DNA from: JAAYZQ01 sp034428935
GTDB lineage: Bacteria > Chloroflexota > Anaerolineae > JAAYZQ01
Assembly: GCA_034428935.1 (NCBI GenBank)
Contig: DAOUHB010000207.1
Coordinates: 1-64,000 of the forward strand
Direction of reading: 5' to 3'
Length of the DNA stretch: 64,000 bases
Shown: positions 51,925-60,089 of the stretch, one piece after another
How positions within the stretch are numbered: position 1 is the stretch's first letter
Layout: each line of letters opens with the position of its first letter
Position numbers and translations under genes: made by a program
Notes under the pieces: generated by a model
Database searches by the model: none
What the model was told of the DNA's origin: nothing
The model's input: the letters and a program-made list of their open reading frames with translations, nothing else

Positions 51925-52878
51925 TCATCGCGCGCTCCCTGCGACGAGACGAAAGACGTCGAGCCAATCGTCTACAAAGCGCTCTATCCGAAAGCGCTCG
52001 CGAGCCTGGCGGCGGGCACCTTCACCCAGCCGGCGAGCCTCGGCCGGATCGGCCAGAAGCTCGTGCATGCGCTCCACCAGGTAGCGAACGTCGGTGTGGA
52101 CGTAGCCGGAAACGCCATTCTCAACTGCCGTAACCATTTCCGTTGTGGCCAGGCCCACGATGGGCATGCCGATCATCATGGCCTCGCAGACGGCGAGGCC
52201 CAGGCTGGTATAGCGGATGGGATTAAAGAAAAAGCGATAGCGCGCCTCAAAGGCCGGCAGCCGGTCGTGGGGCACTTCGCCCAATCCTCCGGCCTTTTCC
52301 GAGCCCATGCCGACCAGATCCAGGGGCACCTCCTCGCGAACCCGGGCCACGACGTCCGCCCCCAGCCGGCGCCCGCGGTAGGCCAGGCCGTTGACCACGA
52401 CCAGGCCCCGCTCCAGCTCGCCGCTGTAACGGACGTCGGGGGGGACCATGACCCCATGCTCGACGACGCGGGTCGGGGTCCGCCCGCTATCCCACATCAG
52501 GTCGTTGAAATGGGTGACGTGGACGAGGAGCACGTTCGGGTCGTCGACGACGTGCCGGGTGTCGGTGGGCTGCTCGCGGGGCGGATCGTGCTCCAGGTGA
52601 ACCCGGGGCAGGCGCCGCTGGTCCTCGCTCAAGATCTCGTACTGGTCCTCGAGATAGTTCTTTTGCGACTGGTAGAGGATGACGTCCAGGTCGAGGTTCC
52701 TGACCTCTTCTGCCGGCACGTCGCACAGGTTGTCGGGCCAGGGCATGCCCGGCAAGCGCCCACCGTAGCCCTCGGGGCGGCCCTCTTTTACGGGAAGGTA
52801 AAAGGTATGGGGCACCTGGGAAAGGTAGTAGAGATAATTGCCGTGAACGTGCCAGGTCAGAATACGCAACGGTCGCAC
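51925..52878 (-). CDS. Glycosyltransferase family 4-like
   Basis: A 317-residue GT-B protein. The N-terminal half is unusual (RILTWHVHGNYLYYLSQVPH, then ILYQSQKNYLEDQYEILSED), without the common glycine loop. The C-terminal half is normal: VNGLAYRGRRLGADVV, FFFNPIRYTSLGLAVCEAMM with GMPIVGLATTEM, and a closing LGEGARRQARERF. The start is GTG 52878 behind GAGGAG. The donor sugar is not predictable. It lies upstream of the GT4-GmhA fusion. Confidence 0.88.
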   Translation of the reverse strand: MRPLRILTWHVHGNYLYYLSQVPHTFYLPVKEGRPEGYGGRLPGMPWPDNLCDVPAEEVRNLDLDVILYQSQKNYLEDQYEILSEDQRRLPRVHLEHDPPREQPTDTRHVVDDPNVLLVHVTHFNDLMWDSGRTPTRVVEHGVMVPPDVRYSGELERGLVVVNGLAYRGRRLGADVVARVREEVPLDLVGMGSEKAGGLGEVPHDRLPAFEARYRFFFNPIRYTSLGLAVCEAMMIGMPIVGLATTEMVTAVENGVSGYVHTDVRYLVERMHELLADPAEARRLGEGARRQARERFRIERFVDDWLDVFRLVAGSAR

Positions 52879-52893
52879 GGTCTCCTCTCGTCT

Positions 52894-53415
52894 CTATCCG
52901 GTCTCTGACGGCGCCGGGCTGTCGGGCGCCAGCTCGTGCAGGGCGCGGCCGGCCAGGGCCAGAAACTGGGCGCACGGCGGGCTGCCATGTGGTGAGGGCG
53001 GAAAGCGGTGGGAAAGGACGCCTCCGCCAAACTCGCACGACTGGCCCAGGCGCACGGGCACACCCGCCAGGTAGCAGACGTAGGCCGCCAGGTAAGGACT
53101 GACCTGTGCCCGCGTAAAGATCAAGGCGGCGTCAAAGTGCCGCCGGCGCACCTCGGCGACGAGGTCTATCAGGGCGCGGGCGTCCCGGTCGTCGGGATAG
53201 TACAGGATCTCCTGTACCTGGGGCAGCACGGCGGCCAGGGTGCCACACCCTGCCTCCGTCTGCCCGGCCGGGCCGGAATCGCAAGGCACCAGGAGCGCCA
53301 GCCGGACGTCGGGCAGGCCCTGATGCAACAACTGCAAAGCGGGCTCCAGATCCCGCAGCATGCCGCTCTCCTCGAGGCAAACCGCGAGCAGTCGCCGGAT
53401 AGCGGTGTCACCCAT
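52894..53415 (-). CDS. N-terminal half of a GT9-like protein
   Basis: A 173-residue protein matching only the acceptor-side (N-terminal) domain of GT9 enzymes: AALIFTRAQVSPYLAAYVCY and LAGVPVRLGQSCEFGGGVLS resemble the same place in GT9 B and D. The N-terminus RRLLAVCLEESGM has lost the usual LGD motif, and the donor domain is missing. It begins in an 8-bp overlap with the preceding GT9. It may be an accessory subunit, or a decayed gene kept for coupling. Confidence 0.7.
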   Translation of the reverse strand: MGDTAIRRLLAVCLEESGMLRDLEPALQLLHQGLPDVRLALLVPCDSGPAGQTEAGCGTLAAVLPQVQEILYYPDDRDARALIDLVAEVRRRHFDAALIFTRAQVSPYLAAYVCYLAGVPVRLGQSCEFGGGVLSHRFPPSPHGSPPCAQFLALAGRALHELAPDSPAPSETG

Positions 53416-54502
53416 GGCGGCGCCCGTCCTCCCCGAGAAGCCGCTCCACCTCGTCCATGACCGCCCGGGGCGTGACCGAGGCCCCGGGGGAGTCGGGGCT
53501 CGGGGCGATGGGTCGATGGCGGTCCCCGTTCAGGGGCGCCCAGCGCCGCGGATCTGAGGCGACGCGCGGGTCGCCAAAGACGACGACGCTGGGCGTGCCC
53601 AGGGCGGCGGCCAGGTGCGAGACGCCCGTGTCGTTACAGATGACGATGCGGGCCCTGGTCAAAAGGGCGGCCAGGCTGCCCAGGCTGGTGCGTCCCGCCA
53701 GGTCCAGGGGCGCGCAAGCGCGCATGGCGTCCGCCACTGCCCGGACCACGGGCTTTTCGTCCGGGGTGCCCGTCAGCACCACGTCCAGGCCCAGGGGCAC
53801 CAGGGCGTCGGCTACGGCGGCAAAGTTCGCCGGACCCCAGCGCCGGGCCGGACCACGGGCACCGGGATGGATGCAGGCAAAGGTCCCGGGCTGCAGGCTC
53901 TCGCCGCGAAGGAGTGTCGCCAGGTCCTCCTGGTCGCGGGCCTCCAGGGGGAATTCCAGGTACTCGCCCTGCGACGGGATGCCCAGGGCCTCCAGGAGGC
54001 GCAACCATCGCCGGACTTCGGGCTCGGTTTCGACGTATGGCAGAAATGTCTCGGGATCGGGGCAGTAGCTGCCCGGCAAGTAGTAGCCGGCAGCCAGGCT
54101 GGCGCCTACCAGCCCGGCAAACACGTTCATGATCCCGCCGTGGCCGTGCATCTGGAGCACGACGTCAAAGTGCTGGCGCTGCAGGGCCAGCAGCCGGCTG
54201 CCGAAACGCCCCAGGTCGAGGGGCACCTCCGGAATACCCGGAAACCCGGGAAACTCGACGAGGCCGTCGAGATAGTGGCCGAACCTACGAACCAATGGCC
54301 CGTTGGCCGGCAGCCCGATGAGCAGGATCTGGGTTTGGTTCGAGGGCAGCGCCGCGCGCAGGGCGCGCAGTGCCGGCACCAGGCACAAAAAGTCACCCAA
54401 CCCGGGAAGAGCGCGCAAAACCGCCGCGCGACGCGGCGCAACGGCCGTCAAGCGCCCCGGTTTCGATGCTGTTGCTCGCAAACCGGCCGCATTCGCAGCC
54501 AT
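53408..54502 (-). CDS. Glycosyltransferase family 9 E
   Basis: A 364-residue heptosyltransferase-like protein, first gene of the long glycan operon. RRAAVLRALPGLGDFLCLVP opens the fold; the donor site is FACIHPGARGPARRWGPANF and VICNDTGVSHLAAALGTPSV. ATG 54502 is preferred: the frame opens at 54598, but the promoter -10 lies at 54607-54612, which would leave almost no leader. It is adjacent to the divergently transcribed oxidase region. Confidence 0.88.
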   Translation of the reverse strand: MAANAAGLRATASKPGRLTAVAPRRAAVLRALPGLGDFLCLVPALRALRAALPSNQTQILLIGLPANGPLVRRFGHYLDGLVEFPGFPGIPEVPLDLGRFGSRLLALQRQHFDVVLQMHGHGGIMNVFAGLVGASLAAGYYLPGSYCPDPETFLPYVETEPEVRRWLRLLEALGIPSQGEYLEFPLEARDQEDLATLLRGESLQPGTFACIHPGARGPARRWGPANFAAVADALVPLGLDVVLTGTPDEKPVVRAVADAMRACAPLDLAGRTSLGSLAALLTRARIVICNDTGVSHLAAALGTPSVVVFGDPRVASDPRRWAPLNGDRHRPIAPSPDSPGASVTPRAVMDEVERLLGEDGRRHG

Positions 54503-54606
54503 AGCAAGGTTTCCTGTTCCATCAGAAATCGAATGCCGGCTATCGTCATCCCTTGGGCGGGTCAGGGCGCTCGCCGTTATGGCAAGCTGGAGCGGCATTC
54601 AACAAA

Positions 54607-54612
54607 ATTATA
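54607..54612 (-). promoter_or_regulatory. Extended -10 of the glycan operon
   Basis: Minus strand TGCTATAAT, perfect -10 with the TGn extension, about 100 bp before GT9 E. The -35 is weak (TGCTTC at roughly correct distance). No other promoter of this quality was seen within the 17-kb operon. Confidence 0.65.
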
Positions 54613-54684
54613 GCATGGAGGAGAAGGAGAAGCAGGTGGGGTCGGTTGGAAATTGCTACGGGTAAAGGTTGTCTTCGGTTTGCG

Positions 54685-54713
54685 TTGCCGAAATGGAATT
54701 ATTGTGGTAGAAT
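54685..54713 (+). promoter_or_regulatory. Promoter of the oxidase operon
   Basis: TTGCCG (54685-54690), 17 bp, TAGAAT (54708-54713) preceded by TGG. It is followed by a ~300-nt leader to the first small gene. I see no clear riboswitch in the leader, and the 517-bp gap 54503-55019 otherwise holds only this promoter and the divergent one. Confidence 0.65.
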
Positions 54714-55019
54714 GGGCGCATCAGGACACCGATTGCGTTCCTCACCGGTGGAGCACGCTACGTCCCTCAATCAGTCACGCAGTCACGCCCGCGCGGCACC
54801 TCGCAACGAGGACAGCGAGCAGCGTGACGGGCATCTGACAAATGTCATGGACGCTTTTCTCCGCGCAGCATATTATATGGTCGGAAATGCGATTTGCCCC
54901 AAGGTGCGCCCCGCAGGGGGAGAAGGAGGGAGCCGGGACACGATCGCCCAACCAGAAGCCGGAACAGAGACGGAAGAGGAACACAACACCAACAGATTGG
55001 AATCAAGGAGGAGGTCCAA

Positions 55020-55124
55020 ATGTATCTGACCGACGTCGTCTGGTGGGGCTACACGGTCTGGATTGCGGCCGTGGCCCTGTTCTTGCTCGTGTTTGCCGCA
55101 AAGGTGAGGGAGAAAGGAGACTGA
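55020..55124 (+). CDS. 34-residue single-helix protein of the oxidase operon
   Basis: A very small gene with an excellent AAGGAGGAGGTCC site before ATG 55020. The product is one membrane helix (GYTVWIAAVALFLLVFAAKV) with the charged tail REKGD. Small single-helix subunits often accompany heme-copper oxidases (as subunit IIa or CcoQ-like). It lies 2 bp before the subunit II gene, so it is probably a structural or assembly subunit. Confidence 0.8.
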   Translation: MYLTDVVWWGYTVWIAAVALFLLVFAAKVREKGD

Positions 55125-55126
55125 TC

Positions 55127-55549
55127 ATGGACAAGGAGGAGCGACGCTGGTTGTTTGTGCTCATCGGCGTCTTTGTGGTGTTCAACGTCCTGACCCTGTC
55201 GCCCCTCATCCCGTGGCAACGGTGGCTCCTCTGGTCTCGCCCGGAGCCAAGCCAGCGTTTTGCCATCCACGCCGAGGACTACCGGTTCGACTTGCCGCCG
55301 GGTGGCATGGAGGCCAGGGCCGGGGAGTACGTGGAGTTTGTGGCAACGTCGGGCGACGTGACCTATGGTTTCGGCGCCTTCCGGCCCGACGGCACCATGG
55401 TCTTCCAGATGCAAGTGCTGCCAGGCATGGAGAACTATATGGTCTGGCAGTTTGACGAGCCAGGTACCTACGACGTGCGCTCAACCGAGTACTCGGGCCC
55501 CCGGCATTCTGAAATGTACGTCCCCGGCGCGATCCGGGTCATCCCCTGA
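55127..55549 (+). CDS. Cupredoxin-fold oxidase subunit II lacking CuA ligands
   Basis: A 140-residue protein: one N-terminal helix (WLFVLIGVFVVFNVLTLSPL) and a cupredoxin domain facing out. Its pattern is that of ba3-type subunit II, but the CuA site is changed: Tyr80 for the first His (TSGDVTYGFG), and Ser119, Glu121, Ser123, His127, Met130 in STEYSGPRHSEM, so both bridging Cys are Ser. It cannot hold binuclear CuA, so electrons must enter another way (quinol, heme c or direct). ATG 55127 was chosen to preserve the cupredoxin start. It is followed by subunit I after 14 bp. Confidence 0.88.
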   Translation: MDKEERRWLFVLIGVFVVFNVLTLSPLIPWQRWLLWSRPEPSQRFAIHAEDYRFDLPPGGMEARAGEYVEFVATSGDVTYGFGAFRPDGTMVFQMQVLPGMENYMVWQFDEPGTYDVRSTEYSGPRHSEMYVPGAIRVIP

Positions 55550-55563
55550 GGGAGGAGGCCAAG

Positions 55564-57201
55564 ATGGCACAACTAGGCTGGCAAGAGAAGTGGACACTGC
55601 GGTTCGCCGTGGTAGGGCTGCTGTTCCTGGCTCTCTCCGGCTTTGAGGGACTGCTGATGCGCACGCAGCAGTACGACCTGGAGGCCCTGGTCCCCATGGA
55701 GGGGGTGCTGAACACGGTCCGCATGGGAGCCGAGCCGACGCAAGAAGAGCTCTATTTCTCCATGATGTCGGCGCACCCCATCGTCGGCATCTATGGCTTT
55801 GTGTACATGGCCATCATGGGCGCCTTTTACTTCCTGGTGCCCTACCTGGTGGGCAAGGAGGTGCGCTACAAGAAGCTGGTACCCATCAACTTTGCGCTGC
55901 AGCCCATCGGCGTCATGATCTGCTGGGCCGCCGGCTTTTTCGGGATGTTTAACGCCCTCTACACCCTCTACTGGCCGCTGCCCGTCAGCTATGACAGGGT
56001 GCCCCTGTTGAGCAGCATCGCCTTCATGATCGGGGCGGCCATCATCATGGTCAACATCTTGCTCTTTGCCTTCAACCTGTTCAGCACCGTCCTGAGCAAG
56101 AACAGCACCCAGAGCTACAGCTTCTGGGGCTTCTTGCGGTCGGCCTTTGGCATCAAGCGCCTGCTAAAGTGGCTGGGAAAGGAGGACAAGGGGGCGCCCA
56201 ACCTGGATCATGACGGCCTACCGGTGTTTCTGGTGGCCGTGGGTCGCGGCTCCATCGACACGGTGATCAATGCCTTCGTGCTCCTCACCGCGGGCGTGCT
56301 CATCCTGGTCTATGGCCTGGCAGCGCTGTTCAACTCGCCCCTGGATCCCCTTGCGGTGAACGCGCTGGTGTACAAGAACTGGTTCTGGTGGGGGCTGGAC
56401 ATGGTGGCCGACGGCAACGTGCTCATCTATACCGCCGGAATCTGGTATCTGCTCATCCCCATGCTCGTCGGGCGGGAGCTGTTCGGCGCCGCCGTGGTCA
56501 AGACCGTCATCATGGTTGACCTGCTGGTGTCCATGGGCGTCTGGAGCCACCACCTCCTCGCCGACACCCGGCAGCCCACCTGGATGAAGCTGCTCTCGGG
56601 GCAGTTTATCACCTGGGGCGAGTTCTTTACCATGGGCCTGACCATCTTTGCCTCGCTGATGACCATCTGGCTGGCCCGCCCGGTCAAGATGACGCCCGCG
56701 CTCAAGTTCGTGCTGGCCTCTATCTTTGGCTTTATCATGGGCGGCACGGCCGGGCTTATCCAGGCCAACACCGGGCTGAACCTGGTGTTCCACAACACCC
56801 AGTGGGTGATCGCTCTGCACGCCCACACCTTCCTGCTCACGGCGGTCAGCTCCCTGGTGTTTGCCGTCCTGTACGCCCTGGTACCCATGCTGACCAAAAA
56901 AGAGTTCCGCTTCCCGCACCTGGTCAACGCCCATCTCTGGATCTGGATCGTGGGCGCCGTGTTGAACGCCTACGCCATGGGCATGGCCGGCTCGCGGGGC
57001 ATGCTGCGGCGCACCCTGTACGAACCGGGCATGTTCCAGGGATACGTGGGCGTCGCCTGGGTCGGCGGGGTGCTCATGGGCGTCGGCCTGGTCCTGTTCC
57101 TGGTGAACGTGATCGGCACCCTGGGGCTGGGCGAGGTCATCGGGCTGTTTGTGCCCGATCGCTGGCGTCGCCAGGAAAAGGCAGTGCCGGCCAGGGCCTA
57201 G
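55564..57201 (+). CDS. Heme-copper oxidase subunit I, divergent (NO-reductase-like)
   Basis: A 545-residue polytopic catalytic subunit with about 13-14 helices. Low-spin heme ligands are His71 (SAHPIVGIYGF) and His421 of the HAH motif in helix X; His419 would bind the active-site heme, and His329-His330 (VWSHHLLAD) the second metal. In helix VI, where oxidases have HPEVY and NO reductases HLWVEG, this protein has Asp279-Met-Val-Ala-Asp283-Gly, so the third metal His and the NOR Glu both become Asp, and the oxidase Tyr is absent. It is therefore more likely an NO-reductase-type member than a proton-pumping O2 reductase. The family is not certain. Confidence 0.88.
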   Translation: MAQLGWQEKWTLRFAVVGLLFLALSGFEGLLMRTQQYDLEALVPMEGVLNTVRMGAEPTQEELYFSMMSAHPIVGIYGFVYMAIMGAFYFLVPYLVGKEVRYKKLVPINFALQPIGVMICWAAGFFGMFNALYTLYWPLPVSYDRVPLLSSIAFMIGAAIIMVNILLFAFNLFSTVLSKNSTQSYSFWGFLRSAFGIKRLLKWLGKEDKGAPNLDHDGLPVFLVAVGRGSIDTVINAFVLLTAGVLILVYGLAALFNSPLDPLAVNALVYKNWFWWGLDMVADGNVLIYTAGIWYLLIPMLVGRELFGAAVVKTVIMVDLLVSMGVWSHHLLADTRQPTWMKLLSGQFITWGEFFTMGLTIFASLMTIWLARPVKMTPALKFVLASIFGFIMGGTAGLIQANTGLNLVFHNTQWVIALHAHTFLLTAVSSLVFAVLYALVPMLTKKEFRFPHLVNAHLWIWIVGAVLNAYAMGMAGSRGMLRRTLYEPGMFQGYVGVAWVGGVLMGVGLVLFLVNVIGTLGLGEVIGLFVPDRWRRQEKAVPARA

Positions 57202-57236
57202 CCTCCGGCGGCAAAAGGGCGCGTGCCCGTCACCGG

Positions 57237-57268
57237 CCCGGCACCCGCACCAGGGTGCCGGGCTTTGT
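57237..57268 (+). terminator. Terminator of the oxidase operon
   Basis: Perfect 10-bp stem CCCGGCACCC/GGGTGCCGGG followed by CTTTGTC. It also sits downstream of the esterase remnant on the other strand. Confidence 0.7.
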
Positions 57269-57293
57269 CATTCGCCCTGCCGCCCCCCGGACC

Positions 57294-57500
57294 TCAGCCC
57301 TCCGGTCCTTCAGAGGCCGGGAAGAGCCATTCCAGGCCCTGCCCCAGGTCATTGCGCCACGAGGTATAGTTGTGGCCGCCGCTATACTCGCGGTAGTCCA
57401 CCTGGTAGCCGCGCAGGGCCAGCCGGCAGTGCATGCGACGGTTGGGCTCCAGGAGCGGCTCGAAGGCGCCCACGTCCATCCAGATCTTGAGCGGTGGCAC
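57294..57500 (-). pseudogene. C-terminal remnant of a putative esterase
   Basis: A 68-codon frame from GTG 57500 matches only the last strand-helix part of enterochelin-esterase/EsteraseD-like alpha/beta hydrolases: KIWMDVGAFEPLLEPNRRM, then YREYSGGHNYTSWRNDLGQG with the catalytic His. The nucleophile Ser and acid parts are absent upstream, where another gene ends 21 bp away. It is a decayed gene end, not a functional enzyme. Confidence 0.7.
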
Positions 57501-57521
57501 GATTCACGGGCATCTGCCCGC

Positions 57522-58028
57522 TCACCGGCACCAGGCCTCGGCGACGGTGCCGCCCACAGTGCTGGAGACGATGCTCCAGTGGCGCCAGGGAACGTCGCTG
57601 CCCACGCCATCGAGGACGATCTCGCCGGTGTAAGCCTCACCCGAGTCCGTGCAGGTCACGCTGACCGTCGCGATGCGCCGGGCGCGGCCGGCGGGCGTGG
57701 ACTCTGCCGGGCCCACGTTCATGTCCTGCACTTCGAAGGGGGCGCCCAGGACCCGCGAGAGGCAGACCTCCGAGCAGCCGGTCTCGAGGTCGTAGTAGCT
57801 ATCGTGCTCCCAGCACTCTTGCGCCACGCGGGCATCGCCGCGGCGCACCGCGTCCACGTAGCTGCGGACGATCGAGTCGGGGGCTCGATCGAAACCACCC
57901 GTACAGGCATCGTAAAAGAGGCTGACGACGCCGGCGATGGCGCAGGCCACCAGCGCCAGCAGGCCGCCGATGACGATCAGCCGCCGGGTTCGCTGCCTGG
58001 CACGCTGCTGATAGTACTCGTCGGACAT
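57522..58028 (-). CDS. Membrane-anchored protein of unknown function
   Basis: Not recognised with confidence. It has 168 residues: a polar start, one helix at about 17-39 (LIVIGGLLALVACAIAGVVS) and a ~125-residue extracytoplasmic domain. The opening SIVRSYVDAVRRGDARVAQE recalls NTF2-like or DUF4878 small domains. It has several Cys (DACTGG, QECWEH, GCSEVC, TCTD, AWCR) that may form disulfides. It lies 10 bp downstream of the sugar permease stop and may be co-transcribed with it. Confidence 0.75.
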   Translation of the reverse strand: MSDEYYQQRARQRTRRLIVIGGLLALVACAIAGVVSLFYDACTGGFDRAPDSIVRSYVDAVRRGDARVAQECWEHDSYYDLETGCSEVCLSRVLGAPFEVQDMNVGPAESTPAGRARRIATVSVTCTDSGEAYTGEIVLDGVGSDVPWRHWSIVSSTVGGTVAEAWCR

Positions 58029-58038
58029 GCAGTCGTCC

Positions 58039-58938
58039 CTAGCCTTTCACCCCACCCACCGTCAGGCCCGAGACGAGGTAGCGCTGCAGGGCAAAGAAGA
58101 GGAGGACGATGGGAATGCTCATCAGGATCGACATGGCCGCAAAGTCGGACCAGGGCGTGGCGAACTGGCCCTGCATGGAGCGAAGGGCCATGGCCAGGGT
58201 AAAGCGGCTGGGGTTCTCCAGGAAGGTCCAGGCCAGGATAAACTCGGTCCAGCCCTGCATGAAGGCAAAGAGGACGGTGACGGCGATGGCGGGCACCGAG
58301 AGGGGCAGGATGATGCGCAAGAAGGTCTGCGCCATGGAGGCGCCGTCGATGCGGGCCGCCTCCTCCAGCTCCCTGGGCACGGTGTCAAAGTAGCCTTTCA
58401 GGTTCCAGATGGCAAAGGGCAGGGTGCCGGAGCCATAGGCCAGCATGAGCCCCACCAGGGTCAGCCGCAGCGACTCGTCGCCTATCCGCACCTGGCTGAG
58501 AAGGACAAACAGTGGTGCCAGGGTGGCCGAAGCGGGCAGCATGAGGAGCACGATAAAGGCCAACATGCCCGCCTGGCGCCCCACAAAGTTAAAGCGGGAG
58601 AAGGCATAGGCCGCGCTGGCGCCCAGCAGTACGGCGATGAGGCTGGTGCCCAGGGCCACGATGAGGCTGTTCTTGAGGAGCAGGAGGAAGGTCATGCAGC
58701 TGGAAGGGTCGTTGGGGTTGCGGCACAGCAGGCCCCAGGGCTCGAGGAGCACGCGCCGGAAGGAGGCCAGGGAAGCGCCGGGCGGGATGAGGGTCAGCTC
58801 CAACGGCTTGTCGATGTTGCGCGGATCGATGGCCAGGGAAACGATCCAGACGATGGGGAACATGACCACCAGCAAGATCAGGATGAGAAAGACGTGGAGC
58901 CCGATCTGCGTGAGGATCTCTTTTTGCTTCTTAGGCAT
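58039..58938 (-). CDS. Carbohydrate ABC importer permease (MalG-like)
   Basis: A 299-residue inner-membrane permease with six helices. The ATPase-contact EAA loop is ELEEAARIDGASMAQTFLRI. An unusually long first extracytoplasmic loop contains LCRNPNDPSSC. It pairs with the MalF-like protein; the genes overlap by 8 bp (ATGCCTAA). No ATPase gene is nearby, so a shared MsmK-type ATPase encoded elsewhere is expected, as in many such systems. Confidence 0.95.
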   Translation of the reverse strand: MPKKQKEILTQIGLHVFLILILLVVMFPIVWIVSLAIDPRNIDKPLELTLIPPGASLASFRRVLLEPWGLLCRNPNDPSSCMTFLLLLKNSLIVALGTSLIAVLLGASAAYAFSRFNFVGRQAGMLAFIVLLMLPASATLAPLFVLLSQVRIGDESLRLTLVGLMLAYGSGTLPFAIWNLKGYFDTVPRELEEAARIDGASMAQTFLRIILPLSVPAIAVTVLFAFMQGWTEFILAWTFLENPSRFTLAMALRSMQGQFATPWSDFAAMSILMSIPIVLLFFALQRYLVSGLTVGGVKG

Positions 58939-59980
58939 AGTAGGCCTCCGTGGCGCGTGTCACACGGTTCTGGAGCAGGGTGATGATCAGCAGGACGAAA
59001 AAGACGACGATGCTAAAGGCGGCCGCGACACCATATAACCGCTGTTCGTAGACCAGCTTGAAGGCCTGGGTGATGAGGATTTCGGTGCGGCCAAAGGGCC
59101 CACCCTCCGAGATAAAGTAGATGACGTTGAACTGGTTAAAGGTCATGATGGTGCCGAGCATGATGGCCGGCACCATGGCCGGCCGGATGAGGGGCACGGT
59201 GATGGTCCACAGCTTTTGCCAGCCACTGGCCCCGTCGATGGAGGCGGCCTCGTACAGCTCGTTGGGGATGGACTGCAAGGCGCCCGTAGCCACGACCATC
59301 ATGAAGGGCCAGCCCAGCCAGACGTTGGCCAGCATCACGGCGTAAAAGGCCATCGGCAGGAAGGACAGGGGGCCGCCGATGGGCGGCGTCGTCATCTCCA
59401 GCCAGCGCGTGTCGGTGGGCAGGTTGGTCCCCAGGAAGCTGTTTACCTCGGACAGAAGCAGGTTAAAGGCGCCAAATCGATAGTCGTACATGTTGCGCCA
59501 GGTGAGGGCCGTGATGTAGCCGGGAATGGCCCAGGGCAGGACGAACAGGGCCCGGTAGATGCGCTTGCCGATGAGATCCTTGTTGTTCAGAACCAGGGCA
59601 ATGAGGACGCCCAGGCCCACGTGGAACGCGACGTTGACGACGGTCCAGGTCACGTTGAACAGGAGCAGCCGCCAGAAGTCATAGTTCTGGATCGCCAGGT
59701 CGTTGGTGACAATCCTGACATAGTTGTTGAGCCCCACAAAGGGCGGCGCATACCTCTCCCAGGTCTCGGGCTTGAAGAGCACAAAGCGCAGGTGATTGAT
59801 CCGGTAGTCGGTAAAGGACATCCAGACCTGGTAGATCTGTGGAAGCAGGGAGATCACGAACATGACCAGGCCAGCGGGGAAGATGTACAGCCAGGCGGTT
59901 CGTGAATCCTTGACGCGCTTCAGAAGCGAATCGCGACGCGCCGCAGCCGAGATTGGAGCAGACGCCTCTACAACAGCCAT
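58931..59980 (-). CDS. Carbohydrate ABC importer permease (MalF-like)
   Basis: A 349-residue permease. N-terminal helix (AWLYIFPAGLVMFVISLLPQ), six helices in total and the EAA loop ELYEAASIDGASGWQKLWTI. It has an extended periplasmic-type loop between early helices, typical of MalF-like subunits (LRFVLFKPETWERYAPPFVG). ATG 59980 lies behind AAGGAGAA. A strong stem-loop separates it from the binding-protein gene. Confidence 0.95.
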   Translation of the reverse strand: MAVVEASAPISAAARRDSLLKRVKDSRTAWLYIFPAGLVMFVISLLPQIYQVWMSFTDYRINHLRFVLFKPETWERYAPPFVGLNNYVRIVTNDLAIQNYDFWRLLLFNVTWTVVNVAFHVGLGVLIALVLNNKDLIGKRIYRALFVLPWAIPGYITALTWRNMYDYRFGAFNLLLSEVNSFLGTNLPTDTRWLEMTTPPIGGPLSFLPMAFYAVMLANVWLGWPFMMVVATGALQSIPNELYEAASIDGASGWQKLWTITVPLIRPAMVPAIMLGTIMTFNQFNVIYFISEGGPFGRTEILITQAFKLVYEQRLYGVAAAFSIVVFFVLLIITLLQNRVTRATEAYYA

Positions 59981-60029
59981 CACAATTCTCCTTTGTTGTC
60001 CACCGGCGAGGGTGGAAGGCCGATCTGCA

Positions 60030-60062
60030 AACGCAGGCAAGGGTCGGGCCCTTGCCTGCGTT
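60030..60062 (-). promoter_or_regulatory. Intercistronic stem-loop between binding protein and permease genes
   Basis: Perfect 14-bp inverted repeat AACGCAGGCAAGGG/CCCTTGCCTGCGTT with a 5-nt loop. No U-tract follows on the minus strand, so it is more likely an mRNA stabiliser or partial terminator. It would give an excess of binding protein over permeases, as the stem-loop after malE does. Confidence 0.75.
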
Positions 60063-60089
60063 GGTTACATGATGCTGCTTACCCGCAGC

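Noticed and set aside
55127..55549. Classical cytochrome c oxidase subunit II with CuA
   Set aside because: Both CuA Cys and the first His ligand are replaced (Ser119, Ser123, Tyr80).
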